A DNA stretch of 47,011 nucleotides from a virus: positions 1-47,011 of the IMG/VR virus record IMGVR_UViG_3300032308_001953; one strand, 5' to 3'. Under the pieces are notes generated by a model. The model was not told the DNA's origin. It saw only the letters and a program-made list of their open reading frames with translations, and ran no database searches. Position 1 is the first letter of the stretch. The number at the start of each line of letters is the position of its first letter. Made by a program: the position numbers and the translations under genes. Below, in pieces: positions 8,312 through 15,999 of the stretch.

Positions 8312-9048
8312 TCTAGCATTTTAGCATACTTTATGTGTTCAATCAAGTGATCTGCAATGATTTGATGGCCTTTTTCGTTGGGATGTCCCCCGGGCGCAAA
8401 AGGATTCACATCTAAATCTTTTTTCTTTTGTACCAGTATGTCTCGGAAGTTGGTTCCACTATAGATCAAGCTGGGCACATTTACACCGTACCGATTTTCC
8501 AGCACTGAAAATTGTATCACTGGAATACCATAACCGGTGTGTGCTTGATCAAAAAGATTTATAGTTTGTTGGTAGTTGTACTCAGCCCAGTCCGTGTGAT
8601 AACTCATACCCAACCAAAGCCGTTGTAGTTTAAACCAATTTTCATCAATGTCTGGATTAGGCTGTGTGAGCCAAGTTCCGTGCATGTGTCGATTCCATTG
8701 CGGATCTTTCATTGATATTTCATGCTGAGGATTGAACCAACTTTGTCGTGTGGCATCTGTGTGTCCAACAACAAACAACACATCGTCTCTGCTTTGGTTG
8801 TTGCGTAGATACCACATGAGATTCCAACGCATGCTCTCCAGACTGCTTCCAGGAAAGGCCATGTTGTCTAGCTCAAGTCCGTAGTGCTTTGCTATCAATC
8901 CGGCATAGCAGTTGTCTAATCTATAGGGACGGTTTTGATCATAATGATCTCGAAATTCATCTTCGGACAGATCTCGAAACTCAGGTGCAACAAGTTCATC
9001 GCCATAGGTCCAACTACAGCCAAAAGCCACTAACTTCCGTATTTTCAT
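8308..9048 (-). CDS. SGNH/GDSL-hydrolase-like protein 3
   Basis: A 246-residue protein. Block I is AFGCSWTYGDEL near residues 8-19, again with Cys before the nucleophile Ser, and block V appears as GGHPNEKGHQII near the C-terminus, with the catalytic His but no Asp two or three residues before it. The protein is therefore a divergent member; whether it is active is uncertain. It overlaps the primase gene and the upstream baseplate-type gene by ATGA junctions, so it is co-translated with both. It is the third such gene within 3.1 kb. Confidence 0.7.
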   Translation of the reverse strand: MKIRKLVAFGCSWTYGDELVAPEFRDLSEDEFRDHYDQNRPYRLDNCYAGLIAKHYGLELDNMAFPGSSLESMRWNLMWYLRNNQSRDDVLFVVGHTDATRQSWFNPQHEISMKDPQWNRHMHGTWLTQPNPDIDENWFKLQRLWLGMSYHTDWAEYNYQQTINLFDQAHTGYGIPVIQFSVLENRYGVNVPSLIYSGTNFRDILVQKKKDLDVNPFAPGGHPNEKGHQIIADHLIEHIKYAKMLE

Positions 9049-10040
9049 CTAAATGCAATGCTGGAGATAAACCCATTGTTAACGGCAGCATTGGGGTTGT
9101 TGACATAACCTTCACCGCCGGTGATTACCACTGCACCTGTGACACTGCCGCTGGATGCAGTTGCATAAGCAGTAGCACCGGTGCCTTCGCCATGAATATC
9201 AATGTTGGGAAATGGTGTGGAAATCCATTGACTACCTTGGTTGTTCATGGTGACATCAGTCACAGTGCCTCCACTGACTATGACATTGCCTACTTTGGCT
9301 TTGTAACCGTATTGATTGACTTCAAATCGCACATAGTTGTGGTAACCTTCCACATTCCAGTGATCTCGCTCAAGCTGATTGATGTATTGGCGCTGGCTAC
9401 CTATGTCGTACCACGGGCCTAGCTGTGTGTTGGATCCTTGTGGCTTTACATTGCCTGAAAAATTGTCAAAGGTCATCTGAAAGGTGACCAAGGGTCGTCC
9501 TTGTACATACACTGCCGACGTGTGATTACGATTGGGATTGTCCAAGCTGATTTCTGGGTTGGTGGGCACTGTCATTATTTCACTGGGCACAAAGCCTGGA
9601 TATACTGAATCTACTACGTCGGCTTTGCCTCGTCCACCTGAATATGCATCAGTAAACACTGGCTCATACAATGTACTAGTCACGGTATTACGCTCGAGAC
9701 TCCAGCCCACAGGCTGTGCATCAACTGTGTCAAGTTCAGTTGACAGCAATGTTACTTTGGCTCGTCCATAGGTGGCGTTCAGGATCTCCAAGTCTTTGCT
9801 CAACAGCAGTATGTCGCCGTTGGTGCTGATCAGTCTAAATGTAATGGTACTGCCTGTGATATTCACAGGCTTTTCGTCTTGATTTACAAATTCAAATAGT
9901 ATGACGTTGTCCACGCCACGATGTATCTTTAAGTTTTTTGTGTACACAGGTTGCCACCTCCGGTCAAAGTACGCACCACTGGTATCGATCAATAATACCT
10001 GTTGTTTTTGCTGATATAAATAGGCAGTGGTTGAATACAT
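9045..10040 (-). CDS. Virion protein, BppU-like N-terminus
   Basis: A 331-residue protein. Residues about 35-115 have the strand pattern of the BppU-type N-terminal domain (a beta-sandwich that anchors receptor-binding proteins to the baseplate): IHRGVDNVILFEFV, then GSTITFRLIS, then a K-V-T-L strand. The C-terminus has a glycine-rich stretch, GEGTGATAYAT and ITGGEGYVNNP, of the kind repeated in tail-fibre and baseplate proteins of T4-like aquatic phages. A late promoter (10060-10067) lies 19 bases upstream of the ATG, with AGGA between. It is the first gene of the operon that also carries primase and helicase. Confidence 0.75.
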   Translation of the reverse strand: MYSTTAYLYQQKQQVLLIDTSGAYFDRRWQPVYTKNLKIHRGVDNVILFEFVNQDEKPVNITGSTITFRLISTNGDILLLSKDLEILNATYGRAKVTLLSTELDTVDAQPVGWSLERNTVTSTLYEPVFTDAYSGGRGKADVVDSVYPGFVPSEIMTVPTNPEISLDNPNRNHTSAVYVQGRPLVTFQMTFDNFSGNVKPQGSNTQLGPWYDIGSQRQYINQLERDHWNVEGYHNYVRFEVNQYGYKAKVGNVIVSGGTVTDVTMNNQGSQWISTPFPNIDIHGEGTGATAYATASSGSVTGAVVITGGEGYVNNPNAAVNNGFISSIAFR

Positions 10041-10059
10041 TATAATAATTTCCTAAAGA

Positions 10060-10067
10060 TATTTATG
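10060..10067 (-). promoter_or_regulatory. Late promoter CATAAATA
   Basis: The minus strand reads CATAAATA, fitting NATAAATA. Predicted +1 is about 10054, leaving a 13-base leader that contains AGGA before the ATG at 10040. It overlaps the start of the divergent plus-strand gene at 10065. Confidence 0.6.
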
Positions 10068-10442
10068 GGCACAGAGATCTTTGCAAAAATAGCAGAACGT
10101 TATCCTTTTATAACGTTTTGCACCTACGCAGGCAACGAATATGTGGGTGTGGTACAGAATCGAGATGATGCTGTTACAACCATCTATGACTTTGGCAACA
10201 TACAGCATGCCGAGCTCAAAAAGTTGTTTTTAGAACTGGCCAATGTTTGGTGGTGGGAATCAAATCGTAGCATACCCATCAACATATTTCTCAAACATGA
10301 CTGGGAAATTTTTAAACCTTATCTACGCACCTTTGTCAACAAAGATCTCGAAATACTGCACGGACCTTGTACCAGCTTGATTGAAATTGCTCGTAAAAAA
10401 AGCAAACGAAAATCAATCACTCTTGTGCGAAAAATGTATTAA
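10065..10442 (+). CDS. Conserved-type hypothetical protein
   Basis: A 125-residue protein with aromatic-rich segments (a WWW cluster near residue 62) and a strongly basic C-terminus (KKSKRKS). No domain is recognised. The basic tail would suit nucleic-acid binding, but this is only composition. It is divergent from the baseplate-type gene, with a 24-base gap containing TATAAT (10041-10046) that could be its promoter, and its 3' end overlaps the mini-DnaE gene on the other strand by 30 bases. Confidence 0.65.
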   Translation: MGTEIFAKIAERYPFITFCTYAGNEYVGVVQNRDDAVTTIYDFGNIQHAELKKLFLELANVWWWESNRSIPINIFLKHDWEIFKPYLRTFVNKDLEILHGPCTSLIEIARKKSKRKSITLVRKMY

Positions 10443-10988
10443 ATTCATGTGCAGGGCTACCAATTGTGCGTAGCCCACTGCATGACTCTTCTTGAAAAAG
10501 TAACTTTCGTCGTCTGGTGTGGTCCAGATATCTTGTGCAATCTTTGCCCATCCACCTGCTGCCAGATGACGCTTGGCTGGGCGTATCACAGCAAGCAACA
10601 TGGCCATTCTAGGTATGCTATTGGGTTGTAGTTGTTTGACAATGTCATAATGATTTCCAATATGCACAATTTTTTTACAAAATTCTGGATCTTGTAATCT
10701 ATCCCAAGGCACAGGAGCACTCAGCATTTCATTGTAATGTGCTTGATCTTGGATCAACTGATACACTGTCATGTTCAGCAGATCTATTTTGAAGTACCCG
10801 CGTTGTTCAGCTTCCTGATAGTCAATGGCCGCACATGCATTCACGGGGTCCTGTGGAATGTCTGTGACATACACTCCTGAATTGTGACGACGTATTTTGC
10901 CATCAACTGTTTGTCGTGCTGGTGTACACCGTATAAGTGATAGCACCTGATCTCTGTTGGCAAAATCAATGTCAATGTCTGCACTCAT
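10413..10988 (-). CDS. Miniature DnaE-like (C-family polymerase) protein
   Basis: A 191-residue protein starting at the ATG in a TAATG junction with the upstream gene (AGG seven bases before). It retains dispersed motifs of bacterial DNA polymerase III alpha. D4-I-D6-I-D8-F then RDQV matches the palm motif D-x-D-x-D-F...RDQV. RRHNSGVYV (33-41) matches the HAGGVV motif. GYFKIDLLN (64-72, D69) matches the third catalytic aspartate motif GLxKFDFLG. FFKKSHAVGYA near residue 170 matches FNKSHAxAYA. The PHP domain, fingers and C-terminal domains are missing; DnaE proteins are over 1000 residues. Its neighbours are a zinc-finger protein and gp62. Polymerase activity is doubtful; an accessory or regulatory role is possible. 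Confidence 0.75.
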   Translation of the reverse strand: MSADIDIDFANRDQVLSLIRCTPARQTVDGKIRRHNSGVYVTDIPQDPVNACAAIDYQEAEQRGYFKIDLLNMTVYQLIQDQAHYNEMLSAPVPWDRLQDPEFCKKIVHIGNHYDIVKQLQPNSIPRMAMLLAVIRPAKRHLAAGGWAKIAQDIWTTPDDESYFFKKSHAVGYAQLVALHMNLIHFSHKSD

Positions 10989-11668
10989 TACCAACCTGCT
11001 TTCTTTAATAGGTCTTTGACGTACTCTTGATCAGCTGGATAGTCTTGAAATTTCTTCTGCCAAAATTCAGGATCGATCCAAGACCATAAAATTTTAGTTT
11101 GGTCAGGATTCATTTCATCTAAAAACTTTTGCCCACTTTCACAGTTGTATACAATCCACGCACTGATACGTCCTGTTGATATAGCATAAGTCACAGCGTT
11201 GTCGTTGCCGTACCTCATGATATCTTGTGCTGGCTGTCCTGTTTTTTCTGACCAAGTCAGACTGTATTCTATTGCTCGTGTCAGTGCATCTGTGACATTC
11301 TCCCGACGCAAGTAATCTGTGAGATACTCTGTGTACACAGTGTCACGGCACCAGTGATCAATTTTTTTATTTTTTTCTACTACCCAGTCAACAAATCTTG
11401 CTGTGTTCACAGCGTTGATTGCAATACAATAACGACCAAACTTGACAAATGCACGATAATAAGGCGAGCGGGCAAAATCATCAAAGGTTTTTAATTTGGC
11501 ACTGCCTTGTGTCATTTCATAAAAACGCAGATAAGCCTGAAGTCCTAATTGTACTCCACGCTCACTTTGTTCTTGAAATCTGCGTTTTTGTTCGCATAGA
11601 TGTACAGCAAGACTGGACTCTCGCTGAAACGTTTTTTCACAGAATTGACAAGTATATGTGTTGGTCAC
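10988..11668 (-). CDS. Zinc-finger protein coupled to the mini-DnaE gene
   Basis: A 226-residue protein. The first 25 residues form a C2H2/C2HC-type finger: CQFC, then FQRESSLAVHLC. The rest is helical and rich in aromatic residues, without a recognised domain. The start is GTG at 11668, directly before the finger; no clear Shine-Dalgarno is visible, so the start is less certain. The stop overlaps the start of the mini-DnaE gene (TAATG), implying joint production and perhaps a complex. A single N-terminal finger suggests DNA or protein binding in replication; this is inference from location. Confidence 0.7.
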   Translation of the reverse strand: MTNTYTCQFCEKTFQRESSLAVHLCEQKRRFQEQSERGVQLGLQAYLRFYEMTQGSAKLKTFDDFARSPYYRAFVKFGRYCIAINAVNTARFVDWVVEKNKKIDHWCRDTVYTEYLTDYLRRENVTDALTRAIEYSLTWSEKTGQPAQDIMRYGNDNAVTYAISTGRISAWIVYNCESGQKFLDEMNPDQTKILWSWIDPEFWQKKFQDYPADQEYVKDLLKKAGW

Positions 11669-11681
11669 TATTTTAATACTA

Positions 11682-12848
11682 TTATTTGTCCGAAAACCAA
11701 TCAGTTGATGTTCCTAGCCTAGAAATATCATTGGTCACACAATGAATGCCACAGTCCCAGAAATATTTGTGACGGAATGGTACCACATGAACTTCAATAC
11801 CGTGCCGGGCACAGGCAGCCTCAACTTGATCATTATGCGTTGACACCACAATGTTTTTTGGATCTACAATCAAAATATTTACATCAAACACTGTCTCACT
11901 TACTTGTCCAACCCATTCATCAAAATAATGATCTACCATGTCCACAAGATTGTTATCTTGCTCAAATCCTGGCATGAACCAGCGACCTTTGTTGCGCTTC
12001 ATTGAAAATTCAAACTCACGCATGTGACTATAGTTGCTGGGTGGCAAATACACTACTTCCCAATCAGGAAATGTATCTGCATAGGTAGGTATATCATTGA
12101 GACTGATAATCAAGCCTGGAGTCACAGGACAGTACACAGCATCACCGTGACCACCAGAGTTGACCACACGGTTTACAGTGCGAGGGAACAGTTGATTGAC
12201 CTGATCAAGTATAGCTTGTTTGTCGTCGTGATACGTTTGTGTGGCAAAATATAAATTTTTTCCAATGCGGCTTACAAAACACCCATTGATGAAATCTAGA
12301 TCGGTGTAAACAATGTCATTGCCTTGTTGCTTTATTTCGTCAAACACATGATTGTAAAAGTTTAATTTACCATCAAGATGTTGCTGATCTGTTTTGCAGA
12401 ACTGTGCAAACTTTTCCTGTACCTCAGTGGCATAGTTGGGCCATGCTTCATAAAAATCTCCTGGCCGCACATAGTCAGGACAATGTGCAGGTTTATTTTG
12501 TCTATAAAACACACTCCACGCATGACTGGCATTGGGTACCTGCGGAACCCAAAAACGATCTTCAATCATCAAGAAGTAATCTCTGGGTGCAGTGGGTGGT
12601 TGCACCCACTTGCCATTGATATATAAATCTTCCAAGTTTTTAGGAAATTCAGGACGATGTATTTTAACACCAAACTTTTCAGTCAACAGTTTGATCAGAC
12701 CTTGGTAGTCTTCTTCTGTTTCTTCGGCCAACTTCTCAAAACGATTACGTGTGTTGGCATCCTTGATCCAAGAATAAAATTCCGGAGGATATGTTTTTCC
12801 TACCAGACAAACTTTCAACGGATCCCAATGTTGGTAAACTGAATACAT
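11682..12848 (-). CDS. Amidinotransferase-like (pentein) enzyme
   Basis: A 388-residue protein with the landmarks of glycine/inosamine amidinotransferases. They are W-D-P-L-K at the start, PTAPRDYFL (85-93), a D185-F segment in DLDFINGC, GGHGDAVYCPV with H234 and D236, and FWDCGIHCVTNDISR with the likely nucleophile C370. The Asp-His-Cys arrangement and spacing fit the pentein fold, which transfers or removes amidino groups from arginine-type substrates. It lies in the replication operon between gp62 and the zinc-finger/mini-DnaE pair. A role in small-molecule supply or in modifying DNA or protein is possible; no substrate can be read from the sequence. Confidence 0.8.
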   Translation of the reverse strand: MYSVYQHWDPLKVCLVGKTYPPEFYSWIKDANTRNRFEKLAEETEEDYQGLIKLLTEKFGVKIHRPEFPKNLEDLYINGKWVQPPTAPRDYFLMIEDRFWVPQVPNASHAWSVFYRQNKPAHCPDYVRPGDFYEAWPNYATEVQEKFAQFCKTDQQHLDGKLNFYNHVFDEIKQQGNDIVYTDLDFINGCFVSRIGKNLYFATQTYHDDKQAILDQVNQLFPRTVNRVVNSGGHGDAVYCPVTPGLIISLNDIPTYADTFPDWEVVYLPPSNYSHMREFEFSMKRNKGRWFMPGFEQDNNLVDMVDHYFDEWVGQVSETVFDVNILIVDPKNIVVSTHNDQVEAACARHGIEVHVVPFRHKYFWDCGIHCVTNDISRLGTSTDWFSDK

Positions 12849-13285
12849 TATTCTCTTCCTTGATCTCTGAGCAGTTGTTTTAGTTGTTTTTTGTCAACTA
12901 ACTTACTGAGTGTGTCAATGTCCTGCATCTTGCTGTATGGATACAGATCCATTAACATTTTTTTAATCTCGTTGCTGCCAGTTTCTTTTTTCTTGGGAGC
13001 TATCCATTGATGCCGATGCGATCCCATGCCCGGGCTCACTGAGGTGGCCATGAGCCATTGCAGTTTAGGGTGTTTGTTAACTGTGAAAAAATGTTTGTTC
13101 AATCTTTCATTGGTGGCAACAAGATAAAACTCTTGCAGTTCTGCAGAACCTTGCACAGCAGATCCCCAACGTATCATAAGATAGTTTGAAAACTTTTTGC
13201 GTTCTTCATCAGTCAATGTGTCGTAGAATGTTCTGTCCTTGCGATCAAACACACTCATTTCATTTTGTATTGACAGTTTTTCCAT
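12848..13285 (-). CDS. gp62: Clamp-loader small subunit (gp62-like)
   Basis: A 145-residue protein, shorter than T4 gp62 (187). The order of features fits: a segment with F-x-x-Y-L near residue 35, ATNERLNKHFF, KHPKLQWLMATSV (T4 has a similar YLMAAV strand), then a lysine-rich region and a C-terminal helix ending KQLLRDQG. In T4, gp62 joins four gp44 ATPase subunits to load the gp45 clamp. The gp44 and gp45 genes are not in this window. Location beside UvsW and other replication genes supports the call. The similarity is moderate and read by eye. Confidence 0.65.
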   Translation of the reverse strand: MEKLSIQNEMSVFDRKDRTFYDTLTDEERKKFSNYLMIRWGSAVQGSAELQEFYLVATNERLNKHFFTVNKHPKLQWLMATSVSPGMGSHRHQWIAPKKKETGSNEIKKMLMDLYPYSKMQDIDTLSKLVDKKQLKQLLRDQGRE

Positions 13286-13794
13286 TACCAGGCCTTGTTG
13301 TAGTCGACTACTTCGCAGTTTCTGCTGATGTCTTTGACAAAGTAAACACAGTCAGGTTTGTTATCATTGTTGAGTGGTATGCACAACATCTGGCCATTTT
13401 TAAGTTTGGGCGCATACCATGCCACATCGTGATACACATCTACAATTTCTATGTCAAGAAAACTAGGACGGAAGCTGGTCAATGGATTGAATTGAAATGC
13501 TTTGAATCCGCGATCGTTAATTGATGTCAGTGGCAACATTTCCAAGTCTCCAAGATCTGGTTCTCCGATCAAAATTTGCCAATCAATGGGCATTTTTATC
13601 TTGTGTTCGCCTACTCGTAATACCAGCGCCGGACTATTGAAACTTTCTAAAAATATCAAAGGAATATAATGATAGTCTGGATCGCTGGGATCTGAATTGT
13701 CCAGGATTGCAAATCTCATGTCATCAACTTCTTCAGGTAGCGTGTCTAAATCGTAGGCTGTATTATCTAGTGTTAGTATTTTCATATTATTCAT
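13285..13794 (-). CDS. Conserved-type protein in replication operon
   Basis: A 169-residue acidic protein without a recognised domain. It has a compact, beta-rich pattern: IPLIFLESF, then IKMPIDWQILIGEP, then PLTSINDRGFKAF, then a C-terminal YFVKDISRNCEVVDY. It seems to be a conserved protein of T4-like aquatic phages, but I cannot assign a function. The ATG at 13794 overlaps the methyltransferase stop region and the gene ends at the gp62 start, so it is co-translated with the clamp-loader subunit. A later in-frame ATG (13785) is an alternative start. Confidence 0.65.
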   Translation of the reverse strand: MNNMKILTLDNTAYDLDTLPEEVDDMRFAILDNSDPSDPDYHYIPLIFLESFNSPALVLRVGEHKIKMPIDWQILIGEPDLGDLEMLPLTSINDRGFKAFQFNPLTSFRPSFLDIEIVDVYHDVAWYAPKLKNGQMLCIPLNNDNKPDCVYFVKDISRNCEVVDYNKAW

Positions 13795-14399
13795 TATACA
13801 ATATAATTTCTGTAGCCGCGACCTAATATTACACCATAATTTTCAGCGGCCAATATACCAAATCCTTGTCCTATCAAGTAAGGAACCACAGCACCACCTT
13901 TGCCAATAAACACTCCATTATATTCGTAGGTGTCGTCAACACAGACCACACAACGGTCCGTCATGTGTGGCAATAGATTAACCATCTGAGTGATATGAGC
14001 TGTTTGAGAGTTGATATTATTCATAACCAATCCTTGTTGCTGATACCATTGCACTTGGTTTTGAATCATTTGTTGTTGTCTATCTGTGCGCCAATCCCAA
14101 TCAAAGTTGTCTAAATAAAGAACTCGTATTTTAGAGTCTTGATATTTTACGGTCCATTGTGTTCCTTCGGCCTGCACAAATTCTACTAGATGTGTATGAT
14201 CAGATAAAACTGTTTTACGCAATCTAAGTTCAGCACCCGGATCAAGATCCACAGTGATAAATCTCATGTCATGTGTGTTGGCTAGATCCGCAAAGTAGGC
14301 ACTACTGCCTTCCCAACGATCACTGCCAATTTCCACTATAACCTCTCCTGGGAATGCTCCTGATAAATGTTGACCTACCTGTTGATACAACTTACCCAT
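13794..14399 (-). CDS. Class I SAM-dependent methyltransferase
   Basis: A 201-residue protein. VEIGSDRWEGSS (about 22-33) is the glycine-rich SAM-binding motif I, FITVDLDP is the acidic end of strand 2, and YLDNFDWDW and CVVCVDDTYEYNG provide the later strands. The pattern resembles Methyltransf_24-type small-molecule and glycan methyltransferases rather than DNA methylases: no NPPY or PC motif is present. It overlaps UvsW by eight bases and the next gene by one, so it is inside the replication operon. Target unknown. Confidence 0.75.
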   Translation of the reverse strand: MGKLYQQVGQHLSGAFPGEVIVEIGSDRWEGSSAYFADLANTHDMRFITVDLDPGAELRLRKTVLSDHTHLVEFVQAEGTQWTVKYQDSKIRVLYLDNFDWDWRTDRQQQMIQNQVQWYQQQGLVMNNINSQTAHITQMVNLLPHMTDRCVVCVDDTYEYNGVFIGKGGAVVPYLIGQGFGILAAENYGVILGRGYRNYIV

Positions 14400-15861
14400 G
14401 CGTCATCCACTCTAGCTTTTCTTGTGTAAATGGATAACGGGCTTCTTTGTAAAACTGTTTGCGTTTGGTCAAGTGACGTTTGGCAAATTTACAAGTTGAA
14501 GTTATGTCCCAGATTTGGACGTGATCTTTGTCTTCTGCTTTTCTAATACCTCGCCCAATCGATTGTATAACTCGGACAAAGCTCTTTCCGGGTTCCACAA
14601 GCACCAGATTGAAAATCCTAGGAATGTTAATACCAACAGCAGCCACGCCATAGGTAGCAACAATAATTTTATCAGTAGCTTCAGCCACTTCGTCATATTC
14701 ATCTTGACGCTCCTTTGCTTTGGTGGCGCCCGACACAAATACAGCACGTTCGCCCAGTCGCTTGACCAACTCTTGGCCGGCGGTGATACGATCTACCAGC
14801 ACCAGAGTATTACCTGTTTCATTGACTTGTGCAATTACATCAGCCATGGCATCTAGTCTGCCAGACTCCTCCAGGAGATATTTTAATTCGCTTTGATAGT
14901 TGGTATAGTCTACATGATCTACCAACTGTACAATATTCACGTGACACTGTGCCAGCACACCTCGGTCTTGTAGTTCTGCGGCAGCCAGACGACTTACCAC
15001 AGGTCCCAGGCTCACATGTATGGCTTGAAATTCAAAGTCCTCTTTGGGTATGGTTCCTGTGAGTCCCCAGCGAATTGGCACTTCAGCCATGACCCCTGTA
15101 AGCAAGGTTTTAAGAGCATCGGCCTTGGCCATGTGTACTTCATCCACAATCACACAGACCACACCTTCCAAGAACTCACCTATAGTGACATCTGCTGATT
15201 GATTTTTTGTGTTCTTTAGAAGTACGTTAAGACTTTGCCAAGTGCAAATGGTATGCTGACGTCCAAACTCTTTACGATCTCCAAAGAACACACCTACATC
15301 TAGTTCCATGTTGATGTAGTCTCGTTCCGTTTGTGTTACCAGGCTCTTGTTGGGTACTATAACAATGCTACGACCATAAGGAGTGACAGCGTGACTCAGT
15401 GCGGCTGTCATGATAGTTTTACCTGCACCGGTGGCTACTTCTTGTAGGCACTGCGGGTTGGCCAAAAAGTTGTTGACAATGTCTACTTGATAGTCACGTA
15501 ACATCACAGGTTCACCGGCATTAGGGTGACTCTTGGGCCAGGCAATGTCTTTGAATGTGTCTTCTCGTACTTGCTCAAACTCAAAGGTAGTAGAATACTC
15601 ACGACGATCATCTAGTTCAATATCGTAGTTGTACTCTTCCAAAATAGGAATAATCTCGGGCAATAGATTCACGTAGGTACTACCACCCAGTTGAAAGTAA
15701 CTGACTTTGCCATCCCACCGACCCAGTCTCACTGCAGGTAGGTATCGGGCGTAAGGAACATCATATTTAAACTTGTTCACTAGGGCACGCCTAGCATCTA
15801 GTTCCAGTCCTTCAATTTTGACGTTGACTTCGTCTGTTATTATAAGTCGTGCGTTTCTCAT
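14392..15861 (-). CDS. uvsW: UvsW DNA/RNA helicase
   Basis: A 489-residue superfamily 2 helicase. The N-terminal domain has the UvsW pattern (ALVNKFKYDVPYARYLP, then GRWDGKVSYF). Motor motifs follow: VATGAGKT (Walker A), IVDEVHMAK (DEVH box), GLTGTIP, and RVIQSIGRGIRK (motif VI). In T4, UvsW unwinds branched recombination intermediates and ends origin-dependent initiation. The ATG at 15861 is preferred over 15879 because the -10 box (15868-15873) lies between them; transcription would begin at or next to the ATG, leaving little or no leader. Confidence 0.92.
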   Translation of the reverse strand: MRNARLIITDEVNVKIEGLELDARRALVNKFKYDVPYARYLPAVRLGRWDGKVSYFQLGGSTYVNLLPEIIPILEEYNYDIELDDRREYSTTFEFEQVREDTFKDIAWPKSHPNAGEPVMLRDYQVDIVNNFLANPQCLQEVATGAGKTIMTAALSHAVTPYGRSIVIVPNKSLVTQTERDYINMELDVGVFFGDRKEFGRQHTICTWQSLNVLLKNTKNQSADVTIGEFLEGVVCVIVDEVHMAKADALKTLLTGVMAEVPIRWGLTGTIPKEDFEFQAIHVSLGPVVSRLAAAELQDRGVLAQCHVNIVQLVDHVDYTNYQSELKYLLEESGRLDAMADVIAQVNETGNTLVLVDRITAGQELVKRLGERAVFVSGATKAKERQDEYDEVAEATDKIIVATYGVAAVGINIPRIFNLVLVEPGKSFVRVIQSIGRGIRKAEDKDHVQIWDITSTCKFAKRHLTKRKQFYKEARYPFTQEKLEWMTHG

Positions 15862-15867
15862 TGTTTT

Positions 15868-15895
15868 ATTATACAGCATTTATTTAACAAGTCAA
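15868..15895 (-). promoter_or_regulatory. Sigma70-type promoter of the uvsW operon
   Basis: On the minus strand TTGACT (15890-15895) and TATAAT (15868-15873) are separated by 16 bases. The -35 box overlaps the T-tract of the terminator just upstream. The predicted start coincides with the uvsW ATG at 15861. TATAATAA is also a near-match to the late element, so late use is possible. Confidence 0.75.
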
Positions 15896-15924
15896 AAAAA
15901 CAGGCACCTTTTTAGGGGTGCCTG
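15893..15924 (-). terminator. Rho-independent terminator after the AAA+ gene
   Basis: CAGGCACC (15901-15908) pairs with GGTGCCTG (15917-15924) around an 8-base loop. On the minus strand the stem is followed by seven T residues. It separates the AAA+ ATPase unit from the uvsW unit. Confidence 0.88.
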
Positions 15925-15973
15925 TGTCAAAATTGGAACGTCTAGGAGCTAGACTATTAGTGACGTCCCAATG

Positions 15974-15999
15974 ATACTGTTAGTGTTTCATAACAGTAT
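15974..15999 (-). repeat. Hairpin across the AAA+ stop codon
   Basis: ATACTGTTA (15974-15982) and TAACAGTAT (15991-15999) form a perfect 9-bp stem with an 8-base loop spanning the stop codon of the AAA+ gene. A second imperfect inverted repeat (about 15936-15970) follows before the terminator. They may protect or process the 3' end. Confidence 0.65.

Noticed and set aside
14502-14747. 81-codon frame inside uvsW
   Set aside because: It lies entirely within conserved helicase motifs on the same strand and has no start signal; a frame shadow.
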